This document shows positions 1 to 7,088 of a stretch of 11,707 nucleotides of DNA, piece after piece. The DNA is from Cryomorphaceae bacterium (GTDB lineage: Bacteria > Bacteroidota > Bacteroidia > Flavobacteriales_D > Crocinitomicaceae). Each line of letters opens with the position of its first letter. Position 1 is the first letter of the stretch. The notes beneath the pieces were generated by a model. That model saw only the letters and a list, made by a program, of their open reading frames with translations, did no database searches and had not been told where the DNA came from. The position numbers were made by a program, and so were the translations under genes. The stretch is from contig JAIXRD010000161.1 in assembly GCA_027485365.1 (NCBI GenBank), forward strand, positions 1-11,707, written 5' to 3'.

Positions 1-1
1 C

Positions 2-991
2 ATTGCCTTCTTATTGGTTTGGGGAGCGATGATGGTAGAAGGCAAAAGCCAGCAACAATTAACGCAATTATACGGTGAAATCATCGCGTTTACCTTATGG
101 ATCAATCAACTTTATAGGCCCATCCGTCAATTAGCGGATAAGTTTAATATTTTCCAACGAGGGGTAGTAAGAGCAGAACGTTTATTCGAAATTTTAGATG
201 AAGTAGAAGAGGTTGAACCCAATGAGGAACATCCAACAACCTTTAGCAATGGAGATATTGAATTCCATAACGTATCGTTTTCATATACGTCGGATAACCC
301 CTTACTTTCATCATTTAACTTATTAATTCCTGCAGGAAAAACAACAGCCTTCGTTGGCGCTACTGGATCAGGTAAAACGACCATTATTAACTTAATTGGA
401 CGTTTTTATGAGATTAATGCCGGGAAAATCACCATTAATGGAATTGACTTGAGTCAATTAAATCGAAGTGAAATCAATAAGCATATCGGGTTTGTATTAC
501 AGGACGTATTTCTTTTTTCAGATACCATTCACAACAACATAACGCTCGGAAATCAAGCAATATCTAGAGAACAAGTGATACAAGCAGCCAAGCAAATCGG
601 AGCACATGATTTTATAATGAAAATCCCTCAAGACTACGACCATGTCATTGGTGAACGAGGCGGAGTGCTTTCGGTGGGACAACGGCAGCTGCTCGCGTTT
701 ATTCGAGCCATGGTCTATGAACCTATGATTTTAATCCTCGATGAAGCAACGTCGAGTATTGACAGTGAATCAGAAATTCTAATTCAAAAGGCCATTGCTG
801 AAGTAACAAAAAATAGGACATCCATTATCATCGCGCACCGCTTATCAACAATTCAACAAGCCGATCAAATCCATGTAATGGAAAAAGGCCAAATCATTCA
901 AACAGGTACGCACGCTTCGTTATTGACTGAAGAGGGTGCTTATAAAACCTTGTTTGAGAAACAATTCAACGAACTCGATGAAAAAGTTTAA
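2..991 (+). CDS. ABC exporter half-transporter (permease-ATPase fusion), 5' end cut off by the window
   Basis: The frame is open from the window edge, and 329 residues are visible. About the first 60 are the end of an exporter transmembrane domain, including its last helical stretch and the conserved 'RAERLFEILD' linker. The nucleotide-binding domain follows, with Walker A GATGSGKTT (nt 356-385), the Q-loop in 'VLQDVFLF', signature LSVGQRQ (668-688), Walker B LILDEATS (about 728-748), D-loop SSID and the H-loop histidine in 'AHRLS' (about 836). The signature has Val where LSGGQ is usual, a tolerated variant. All catalytic motifs are present, so the ATPase should be active. This is the MsbA/MdlB/LmrA-type arrangement that exports lipids, drugs or peptides across the inner membrane. 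Such proteins often work as heterodimers, and a partner may lie upstream. The substrate cannot be told from sequence. The TTG at 14 is not the real start. The 3' end overlaps the next gene by 14 nt. Confidence 0.93.
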   Translation: MAFLLVWGAMMVEGKSQQQLTQLYGEIIAFTLWINQLYRPIRQLADKFNIFQRGVVRAERLFEILDEVEEVEPNEEHPTTFSNGDIEFHNVSFSYTSDNPLLSSFNLLIPAGKTTAFVGATGSGKTTIINLIGRFYEINAGKITINGIDLSQLNRSEINKHIGFVLQDVFLFSDTIHNNITLGNQAISREQVIQAAKQIGAHDFIMKIPQDYDHVIGERGGVLSVGQRQLLAFIRAMVYEPMILILDEATSSIDSESEILIQKAIAEVTKNRTSIIIAHRLSTIQQADQIHVMEKGQIIQTGTHASLLTEEGAYKTLFEKQFNELDEKV

Positions 992-1826
992 AATTGGTGG
1001 TGTACCAGAACACTTTAACTATCCTTGGCGAGTCGCCATTGAAGAGAAAGCGTTTGACTCCTTAAATGTTTCCCTCCATTGGTCTGATATGACCGGGGGA
1101 ACCGGACAAATGATCAAGGGATTAGAAACGGGAAGCTTAGATATTGCGGTTTTACTAACAGAGGGCATTAGCAAAGCTATTTTACAAGGAGCTCGAGCAA
1201 AGATCGTGGATCTTTATGTAAAATCTCCGTTACAATGGGGTATTCATGTGCCCATGCAACAAAGATTACAAGCAAATTCAAAGGAGCACCGTTTTGCTAT
1301 TTCACGCTACGGATCGGGTTCACACCTGATGTCGTATGTACTTGCCCAAAAGGAACAATGGGGAAAAGAAAGCCTTCAATTTAATGTAATCGGGGATGTA
1401 TATGGAGGAATTTGGGCCTTGGAAAACAACGAAGCCGATTACTTTCTTTGGGAAAAGTATACTACTCAACCGTTTGTAGATAAAGGGAGCTGTCAGCGCA
1501 TCGGACAGGTGGATACGCCTTGGCCTTGTTTTGTTATCGCATGCAGGGAAGAACTACTGCTAAAAGATTCGGAAGTGATTCATCAAATCATAGCCATCGT
1601 TAAAAAGCAAGCTGCTGCACTTAGTGCTGATACACAAACTGCGGAGGCAATCGCATGGAGGTACCATTTGAGTATACCGGAGGTTACGCAATGGCTTAGT
1701 GAAACTACTTGGAATACGGAATCGATAAGCCTTGTTTCTGCAATTCAACCGACCATTGATTTTCTCTTAGATTCCGAATTAATTACTGCAAACGATGCTG
1801 AATCATGGGATACAAAACTCTTTTAA
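978..1826 (+). CDS. Cytoplasmic type 2 periplasmic-binding-fold protein, Ca3427/THI5-NMT1-like; function unknown
   Basis: The protein has 282 residues. ATG 978 was chosen because the conserved opening 'KIGGVPEHFNYPW' follows at once; the open frame reaches upstream to 936, but only into the preceding ABC gene. Other blocks typical of the family are 'GGTGQMIKGLETGSLDIAV', 'LTEGISKAI', 'SPLQWGIHV', 'ISRYGSGSHLMSYV', 'EADYFLWEKYTT' and 'TPWPCFVI'. I recall these from the Ca3427-like branch of the type 2 periplasmic binding proteins, related to THI5/NMT1 pyrimidine-synthesis and SsuA-like proteins. There is no signal peptide or lipobox, so it should stay in the cytoplasm, unlike a true transporter binding protein. 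No biochemical function is established to my knowledge; a small-molecule binder or a THI5-like enzyme are both possible. It overlaps the ABC ATPase gene upstream by 14 nt and the secreted-protein gene downstream by 22 nt, so co-transcription is likely, but the ABC gene is exporter-type, not an importer partner. Confidence 0.82.
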   Translation: MKKFKIGGVPEHFNYPWRVAIEEKAFDSLNVSLHWSDMTGGTGQMIKGLETGSLDIAVLLTEGISKAILQGARAKIVDLYVKSPLQWGIHVPMQQRLQANSKEHRFAISRYGSGSHLMSYVLAQKEQWGKESLQFNVIGDVYGGIWALENNEADYFLWEKYTTQPFVDKGSCQRIGQVDTPWPCFVIACREELLLKDSEVIHQIIAIVKKQAAALSADTQTAEAIAWRYHLSIPEVTQWLSETTWNTESISLVSAIQPTIDFLLDSELITANDAESWDTKLF

Positions 1827-2998
1827 TCCTACTTTGTTCCCTACCCTTCTGCTCTTTTTCTCAGTGGGGTTGCACAGACCCACAAGCAACAAATTACGAT
1901 GTAAACGCCTCAATTAACGATGGAAGCTGTATCTATTCCCCGACAAATTACACCTTAAGTTTAATTAATAATCTGAGCGATGTGCTTCAAGAAAACTCGG
2001 GGCTAATTCGTGTAGGAAACCTTCTTTATACCTTTAATGATTCTGGTTCAGGGGCTGTAATTTACGAACTTGACACCTTGGGCACGGTACTTCGACCGAT
2101 TGTGATTTCCGGAGCAACCAATGTGGATTGGGAGGCCATCACATCAAATTCCACCCATGTATTTGTTGGAGATGTAGGAAATAACAATGGCAATCGGCAT
2201 GACCTATGCCTCTATCGTTTCCTTAAATCGGACTTGACCTTAGATACGATCCAAGCAGAAAAACTGGCCTTTTATTGGTCAGACCAAACGCAATTCACCT
2301 CGCTACCCAATGCGAACAACTACGATTGTGAAGCCATCCTAGCAGATGCGGATTCAATTACACTCTTTTCAAAAAATTGGGAAGATCTACAGACCCGAAG
2401 GTATCGCCTTCCAACGTTTTGGACCGATACCATTGCAGCGCAATTAATCGATAGTTTCAACGTGGACGGATTAATTACAGATGCCTGTGCAGATACCATA
2501 GAACATCGAAGTTATTTACTCGGATATAAAAACAACGGAAGTAATTTCTACACAAGCTTTGTGTGGTGTTTATGGGATTATCAGAGCCAGGACGTGTTTT
2601 CAGGAAACCGACGGAGGATAGAGGTCGGTAACGTACTTAACTTAGCGCAAACCGAAGGGATTGCATTAAACGCAGCGAACAAGGGATATATAAGTTCCGA
2701 AAAAGTAGCTTCCGTAATCACCATTGCCCCTAAACTTTTTCAATTTGATTTCTCTCAATTCGTTGAACCTACCGCATCAGTCAAGCCCACAGAACCTATG
2801 GATCCCTTTCAACTTATCCCTCATTTGGAGGAAGGGTATACCGAGTTAATGATTCCAATGCCTTTTAATCAATGCATGTTAACCGATATACAGGGCAGAA
2901 CGATACACCTGGAATCTACGAATCGTTTCAATATCTACGTGCGTGGATTCGTATTGCTTACCGTTGATGGAAAAAACACCTTACTTTTCCTTCCTTAA
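1805..2998 (+). CDS. Secreted beta-propeller-like protein with a GCTD motif and possible T9SS C-terminal domain
   Basis: The protein has 397 residues. A clear signal peptide (residues 1 to about 20, hydrophobic core LLILLCSLPF, probable cleavage after 'SFSQ') supports ATG 1805 although it overlaps the previous gene by 22 nt. Directly after comes one Cys-framed Bacteroidota motif, 'GCTDPQATNYD...' to 'DGSCIY' (about residues 22-44). Residues about 50-320 carry blocks such as 'TFNDSG', 'DWEAITSN', 'VGDVGNNNGNRHDLCLYRF', 'CEAILADADSITLFSKNW' and 'TEGIALN..NKGYISSE'. These fit a six- or seven-bladed propeller of the SdiA-regulated/phytase-esterase-like kind found in Bacteroidota exported proteins. 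The last 60 or so residues ('MLTDIQGRTIHLEST', then 'GFVLLTVDGKNTLLFLP') resemble a degenerate type A T9SS sorting domain. Expected location is the cell surface or outside. The enzymatic role, if any, is unknown. It ends tail to tail with the dehydrogenase gene. Confidence 0.75.
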   Translation: MGYKTLLILLCSLPFCSFSQWGCTDPQATNYDVNASINDGSCIYSPTNYTLSLINNLSDVLQENSGLIRVGNLLYTFNDSGSGAVIYELDTLGTVLRPIVISGATNVDWEAITSNSTHVFVGDVGNNNGNRHDLCLYRFLKSDLTLDTIQAEKLAFYWSDQTQFTSLPNANNYDCEAILADADSITLFSKNWEDLQTRRYRLPTFWTDTIAAQLIDSFNVDGLITDACADTIEHRSYLLGYKNNGSNFYTSFVWCLWDYQSQDVFSGNRRRIEVGNVLNLAQTEGIALNAANKGYISSEKVASVITIAPKLFQFDFSQFVEPTASVKPTEPMDPFQLIPHLEEGYTELMIPMPFNQCMLTDIQGRTIHLESTNRFNIYVRGFVLLTVDGKNTLLFLP

Positions 2999-3753
2999 TC
3001 TTTCTTAAAGAGAGTCGCAGAAGCTTGGGCGGAAGGCATAATCACTAAATCATGGATAGAAACATGGGGCGGACGGGTTACAATAAATTGAACAGCGTCT
3101 GCAATGTCTTTGGCATCTAAGGGTGTAAACCCTTGATAAACGGCCGAGGCTTGATCTTCATCCCCCTTAAATCGAACCAAAGAGAATTCAGTTTCTGCAG
3201 CTCCCGGCGCAATGGAACTCACCCTAATCCCAAACGGAAGCAGGTCCATACGCATTCCTTTTGTTAGTTGATCTACAGCCGCCTTCGTGGCACAATATAC
3301 ATTGCCTTGAGGATACGCTTCCTTTCCAGCAATGCTGGTAATATTTATGATCAATCCCTCCTTGCGAGCTTTTAATAAAGGAATCACTGCTTGACTCACA
3401 TATAATAAGCCCGTAAGATTTGTATCGATCATTTGTTCCCAATCCGAAGCGAGGCCTTGATCTATGGTGGATCTTCCGGCAGCAAGTCCCGCATTATTAA
3501 TTAATACGCTTAGGTTTTGCTTAACATGATCATCCAATGCATCTACCCACTGATTAACTGCTGCACGGTCACGCACATCGAGCTGGCCAATGATAATGTC
3601 TGGCGAATCCTGGGAGAGCGTTTCTTTGAGTGCAATCAAACGGTCCAAGCGTCTTGCTGTTAAAATCAATCCATATCCTTCTTTTGCTAAGCAAGAAGCT
3701 ATTGCAGCGCCAAACCCTGACGATGCGCCTGTTATAAGTGCGTATTTAACCAT
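2995..3753 (-). CDS. Short-chain dehydrogenase/reductase, YdfG-like (3-hydroxy acid / malonic semialdehyde type)
   Basis: The protein has 252 residues, normal for a classical SDR. Rossmann motif TGASSGFG is at residues 8-15, 'ARR' at 33-35 suggests NADP(H) preference, 'LDVRD' is at 58-62 and NNAG at 86-89. The complete catalytic tetrad is Asn112, Ser140, Tyr153 and Lys157 (YCATK). After the active site, 'APGAAETEFSLVRFKGD' matches the E. coli YdfG subgroup, NADP-dependent 3-hydroxy acid dehydrogenases that act on serine, 3-hydroxyisobutyrate or malonic semialdehyde. The exact substrate here is inferred only from that resemblance. The protein is cytoplasmic. ATG 3753 lies 22 nt inside the end of the upstream membrane-protein gene, so the two are probably co-transcribed and translationally linked. 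Its stop codon overlaps the convergent secreted-protein stop in a shared TTAA. Confidence 0.93.
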   Translation of the reverse strand: MVKYALITGASSGFGAAIASCLAKEGYGLILTARRLDRLIALKETLSQDSPDIIIGQLDVRDRAAVNQWVDALDDHVKQNLSVLINNAGLAAGRSTIDQGLASDWEQMIDTNLTGLLYVSQAVIPLLKARKEGLIINITSIAGKEAYPQGNVYCATKAAVDQLTKGMRMDLLPFGIRVSSIAPGAAETEFSLVRFKGDEDQASAVYQGFTPLDAKDIADAVQFIVTRPPHVSIHDLVIMPSAQASATLFKKD

Positions 3754-5030
3754 TGATACATTTTATTTGACGTGAACAAACGTTTAACATAGGGTACTTG
3801 ATAATGCGATAAACTCATCCATAAAAAAGGTAGAACCGGCGCTTTGTATCGTACCATAGCGCCAACAACCGGTGCGGTCATCCCTACAAGAGAAATCACA
3901 GCCAAGCTAAAAACCAACATTGGAAAACGCCAATCCAGCTTCCAGGATATATCCCTTAAGCGCAACAACGCACCAAATAAAACCAGTAAAATCACTATGT
4001 TTTCGGTAAAAGCCAATATGGACTGTACATTTTTTAACATGCTAATATTCGGATAAACCAAAACGTTCCAAATGCCCAAAGGAATTAAAGCCAAGACCGT
4101 TGTCAATCGTCCATCCATTGGAATAATAGGCACAATACTTCCTGCATTTACGGCCTTGGCCATTTGAATGAAATCAAATTGTTTTCCTTGAAGGGTTGAA
4201 AGCATACTCCATTCGGGAAAAAACAGGACATGGCATAATATAAACAAGCTAAGGAAGCCAATAACACAACTACCTAGCATACGCCAGGACTTTGTTCGTG
4301 CCCAGATCCAAGTGATCACAACCACGGGAAGTAAGGCAATCAAAATATAAATCTTTAAAAACGACAGCATGAATAGGCTGAGCATGCCCAATAACAAAAA
4401 TTCTAATCTAACCCGCTGATACAACTGAAACAGGCTGTAAAGAAACCCGCCAAGCGCAAAAAACAACAAGGCTTCCTTTAAAATACCACTGCTCCAAAAC
4501 ACGGCAGAAGGCAATAGGAATGCAGCTATAAAAGAGGTGATCTTTGAGGTGGAAAGCTCCATGAACAAGCGAAACAACCAATATGAACCAAGCCAGGATA
4601 AGGCTAAAAATACGACGAGATTAAGTCCGTAAGATCCGCGAGTGACTAAATTCAATAATGCATTAACACGAATAACCATACGATTATCATTCGCAATGCC
4701 ATGGTCGTAAGAACGAAACCAGTAGTTTAAGCGATTCAAATAAACCATATCATTTTCATTCCAGGTACCAAGCATAATCCGTGTGAATACAGCAGGTTGC
4801 TCAGCGGCAATTTCACTCAAAATAATCCCATCATCATAGTACTTAAATATATCGGCCTCATTTCGTGAAGGATACACGCTCGTGTAAACATAAAGAAGAA
4901 TTATTGCCGCTAAACCCTTTATACCCCAGGAGCAAAGTAAGGTCCATACCGATAAACCCTTAAACCAAGGTGAAATAAAAATAAAGCCACCAAAAACTAG
5001 TGCTCCAAGGCCGAAAGATAAGGCAAACAT
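3732..5030 (-). CDS. Polytopic inner-membrane protein of unknown function, possibly GT-C glycosyltransferase-like
   Basis: The protein has 432 residues from ATG 5030; a GTG directly before it (5033) would add one residue. By eye it has about 10 to 12 hydrophobic segments. Two are at the N-terminus (about residues 3-20 and 28-52), followed by a polar loop of roughly 70-80 residues, then a run of helices to the C-terminus. The first loop contains 'NEADIFKYYDDG' (about 58-69), and a later helix end contains 'PSAVFWSSGILKEAL' (about 172-186). An acidic/aromatic motif in the first large extracytoplasmic loop plus many helices is the plan of GT-C glycosyltransferases (PMT/ArnT/EpsG-like) and O-antigen polymerases. 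That is only an inference, because I do not recognise the family. It is the first gene of a two-gene unit with the YdfG-like dehydrogenase, and it diverges from htpG. No other polysaccharide genes are in the window to support a role. Confidence 0.72.
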   Translation of the reverse strand: MFALSFGLGALVFGGFIFISPWFKGLSVWTLLCSWGIKGLAAIILLYVYTSVYPSRNEADIFKYYDDGIILSEIAAEQPAVFTRIMLGTWNENDMVYLNRLNYWFRSYDHGIANDNRMVIRVNALLNLVTRGSYGLNLVVFLALSWLGSYWLFRLFMELSTSKITSFIAAFLLPSAVFWSSGILKEALLFFALGGFLYSLFQLYQRVRLEFLLLGMLSLFMLSFLKIYILIALLPVVVITWIWARTKSWRMLGSCVIGFLSLFILCHVLFFPEWSMLSTLQGKQFDFIQMAKAVNAGSIVPIIPMDGRLTTVLALIPLGIWNVLVYPNISMLKNVQSILAFTENIVILLVLFGALLRLRDISWKLDWRFPMLVFSLAVISLVGMTAPVVGAMVRYKAPVLPFLWMSLSHYQVPYVKRLFTSNKMYQWLNTHL

Positions 5031-5038
5031 CACAGCGA

Positions 5039-5046
5039 CAAAAGTA
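5039..5046 (-). promoter_or_regulatory. Possible Bacteroidota -7 promoter element for the membrane-protein gene
   Basis: Read on the minus strand, this octamer is TACTTTTG, an exact fit to the Bacteroidota primary-sigma -7 consensus TAnnTTTG. It ends about 8 nt before ATG 5030, so the transcript would be leaderless or nearly so. No good -33 TTTG is seen 19-21 nt upstream, so the call is weak. Confidence 0.25.
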
Positions 5047-5096
5047 CCAAAATATGTCAGTTTTATTGGAAAGCAAGGCTTGAATATCCGTTAATT

Positions 5097-5128
5097 ATGC
5101 CAAAGTGTCACCTTGAGCGCTTTGGTAT
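5097..5128 (+). promoter_or_regulatory. Imperfect inverted repeat / RNA hairpin upstream of htpG
   Basis: The arms are ATGCCAAAG (5097-5105) and CTTTGGTAT (5120-5128), matching at 8 of 9 positions as DNA. As plus-strand RNA the stem grows to 12 pairs (5097-5108 with 5117-5128), with G-U wobbles at 5099/5126, 5106/5119 and 5108/5117 and the 8-nt loop caccttga. Minus-strand RNA would have A-C mismatches at those three places. The element ends 41 nt before the htpG ATG, in the 139-bp divergent region. It is not the HrcA CIRCE element, whose arms are TTAGCACTC/GAGTGCTAA. It could be a repressor site or a 5' leader hairpin. A weak -7-like TAATTATG lies at 5092-5099, but its nearest upstream TTG is 23 nt away. 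The A-rich stretch 5152-5169 just before the ATG probably aids initiation in place of a Shine-Dalgarno site. Confidence 0.4.
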
Positions 5129-5169
5129 GTAAATTGAAAATAGTTGTACGTCTAAAAAAAATTAAACAC

Positions 5170-7065
5170 ATGAAAACAGGTCAAATTAATGTTCAAACGG
5201 AAAATATATTTCCAATCATTAAAAAGTTTCTTTACTCGGATCATGAAATTTTCCTTCGGGAGCTTGTATCTAACGCGGTAGACGCCTCTCAAAAACTAAA
5301 GGTTTTGGCTACTAATGGTGAATATAAAGGTGAACTCGGTGAATTGAAAGTGGAAGTGCTATTGGACCGTGAAGCCAAAACCTTAACCATCAGAGACCAT
5401 GGGATCGGCATGACCGAAGAAGAAATCGATAAATACATCAACCAAATTGCCTTTTCTGGGGCCGAAGAATTTGTAAACCAATACAAAGGCAAAGAGGGTG
5501 CTGAACAAATCATTGGTCATTTTGGATTAGGATTTTATTCCGCCTTTATGGTAGCAGAACGTGTACAAATCCAAACCTTATCTCGTCATGAAGGTGCACA
5601 AGCGGTGCAATGGGAAAGTAATGGCTCGCCGGAATTTACTATAACAGAAATCGAAAAAACGGAACGCGGAACAGATATTATTCTATACATCAATGAAGAT
5701 GCCCTGGAGTTTAATGATAAAAATAGAATTCAGGGGATCCTTTCCAAATACTGTAAATTTCTTCCAATTCCCGTGTTTTTTGGCACCAAGACCGAATATA
5801 TTGATTCTCCAGAAGGAGAAAAAGATGACAAGGGAAATGTGAAACGCGTGGCAATAGAGGTTCCGAACCAAGTGAATAATGTAAAACCCGCATGGACCGT
5901 GTCACCGGCTTCATTGAGCGAAGAAGATTATCAATCGTTCTATCGTGAACTTTATCCTTCCACTTTTGATGCGCCCTTGTTTAACATTCACTTAAATGTG
6001 GATTATCCATTCAATTTAACCGGGATTCTTTACTTCCCTAAGATTAAAGAAAATGTAGAAGTTCAGCGAAACAAAATCAACCTCTACAGCAATCAGGTAT
6101 TCATCACGGACAGTGTTGAAGAAATAGTTCCTGAATTTTTAACCCTACTTCACGGGGTAATTGATTCCCCGGATATTCCATTAAATGTTTCACGTTCTTA
6201 TTTACAGAGCGACTCCAATGTGAAAAAAATATCTGCGCACATCACCAAAAAAGTTGCGGATAAATTGGCAGAGATGTTCAATAAGGACCGAAAAGATTTT
6301 GAGGAAAAATGGAATGACCTTTACATTTTTGTTCAATACGGGATGTTGTCGGATGAGAAGTTTGCAGAAAAAGCAAAATCCTTTGCTTTACTGAAAAACA
6401 CAAGCGGTGAATATTTTACCATGGAAGAATACCTTGAGAAAATAAAAGCCAATCAAACCAATAAAAGTGAAGAAACCATTATACTTTACACCTCTGATGC
6501 TGGAGGACAATTCTCTTATGTGAAACAAGCGGCAGACCGCGAATATGATGTATTGATTTTAGAAGGACCCTTAGCGTCTCATTGGATTCAAAAACTGGAA
6601 CAAGGCAATGAGAAGGTTCGATTCAGCAGAGTGGATTCAGATAGTTTAGATAAACTAATTGACAAAGGCGAGGAAATACCTTCAAAATTAAGTGCTGCCG
6701 AGGAAGAAAAACTAAAACCTTTGTTTGAAGGAGCAGTTAACAAAGAGAAATTTACAGTGCAATTGGAATCAATGCCTGAACAGGATGCGCCAATTCTGAT
6801 AACACAACCTGAGTTTATCCGCCGAATGATGGAACAGCAACGCATGGGTGGTGGGGGCTTTTATGGTGCCTTTCCTGAAATGTATCAACTCGTTGTGAAT
6901 GGAAATCACCCGGTAATGAGCAAAGTATTGAAGATGAAAAGCGCTAGACAGCAAGAAACTGTGAAACAGTTAGTAGACTTAGCCATGTTATCTCAAGGCT
7001 TGTTAAAAGGTGAAGCACTTTCCGAATTCATCCAACGTTCTGTGAGCGGTATGGTAGAATCTTAG
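5170..7065 (+). CDS. htpG: Hsp90-family molecular chaperone HtpG
   Basis: The protein has 631 residues, close to E. coli HtpG (624). ATG 5170 was chosen because 'GQINVQTENIFPIIKKFLYS' starts there and an A-rich leader precedes it; the open frame extends upstream to 5113 without conserved sequence. The N-terminal GHKL ATPase domain shows the catalytic Glu31 and Mg-binding Asn35 in 'FLRELVSNAVDAS', nucleotide-binding Asp76 in 'DHGIGM', and the lid motif GHFGLGFYS (116-124). The middle domain carries the conserved Arg342 in 'NVSRSYLQSD'. The C-terminal dimerisation domain includes 'MMEQQRMGGGGFYGAFPEMY', with a Gly-rich stretch. There is no eukaryotic acidic linker or MEEVD tail. It is an ATP-driven cytosolic chaperone that remodels clients together with DnaK/DnaJ. 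A J-domain gene follows 23 nt downstream, and an inverted repeat lies upstream. The identification is firm; heat-shock control is inferred. Confidence 0.98.
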   Translation: MKTGQINVQTENIFPIIKKFLYSDHEIFLRELVSNAVDASQKLKVLATNGEYKGELGELKVEVLLDREAKTLTIRDHGIGMTEEEIDKYINQIAFSGAEEFVNQYKGKEGAEQIIGHFGLGFYSAFMVAERVQIQTLSRHEGAQAVQWESNGSPEFTITEIEKTERGTDIILYINEDALEFNDKNRIQGILSKYCKFLPIPVFFGTKTEYIDSPEGEKDDKGNVKRVAIEVPNQVNNVKPAWTVSPASLSEEDYQSFYRELYPSTFDAPLFNIHLNVDYPFNLTGILYFPKIKENVEVQRNKINLYSNQVFITDSVEEIVPEFLTLLHGVIDSPDIPLNVSRSYLQSDSNVKKISAHITKKVADKLAEMFNKDRKDFEEKWNDLYIFVQYGMLSDEKFAEKAKSFALLKNTSGEYFTMEEYLEKIKANQTNKSEETIILYTSDAGGQFSYVKQAADREYDVLILEGPLASHWIQKLEQGNEKVRFSRVDSDSLDKLIDKGEEIPSKLSAAEEEKLKPLFEGAVNKEKFTVQLESMPEQDAPILITQPEFIRRMMEQQRMGGGGFYGAFPEMYQLVVNGNHPVMSKVLKMKSARQQETVKQLVDLAMLSQGLLKGEALSEFIQRSVSGMVES

Positions 7066-7088
7066 TAAGTTTGCATTAAAATACGAAA

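Noticed and set aside
936..977. Longer start for the Ca3427-like gene
   Set aside because: The extra 14 residues are out-of-frame ABC gene sequence with no family conservation; ATG 978 directly precedes the conserved N-terminus.
978..1826. Importer operon (ABC ATPase plus binding protein)
   Set aside because: The ABC gene is exporter-type with a fused membrane domain, and the binding-fold protein lacks an export signal, so a classical import system is not supported.
5113..5169. Longer N-terminus for HtpG
   Set aside because: It would add 19 non-conserved residues and run over the inverted-repeat region; ATG 5170 gives the standard HtpG start and length.
5034..5169. CIRCE or sigma-32-type heat-shock promoter before htpG
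   Set aside because: No TTAGCACTC/GAGTGCTAA arms and no CTTGAA-CCCCAT pair; the palindrome present has a different sequence.
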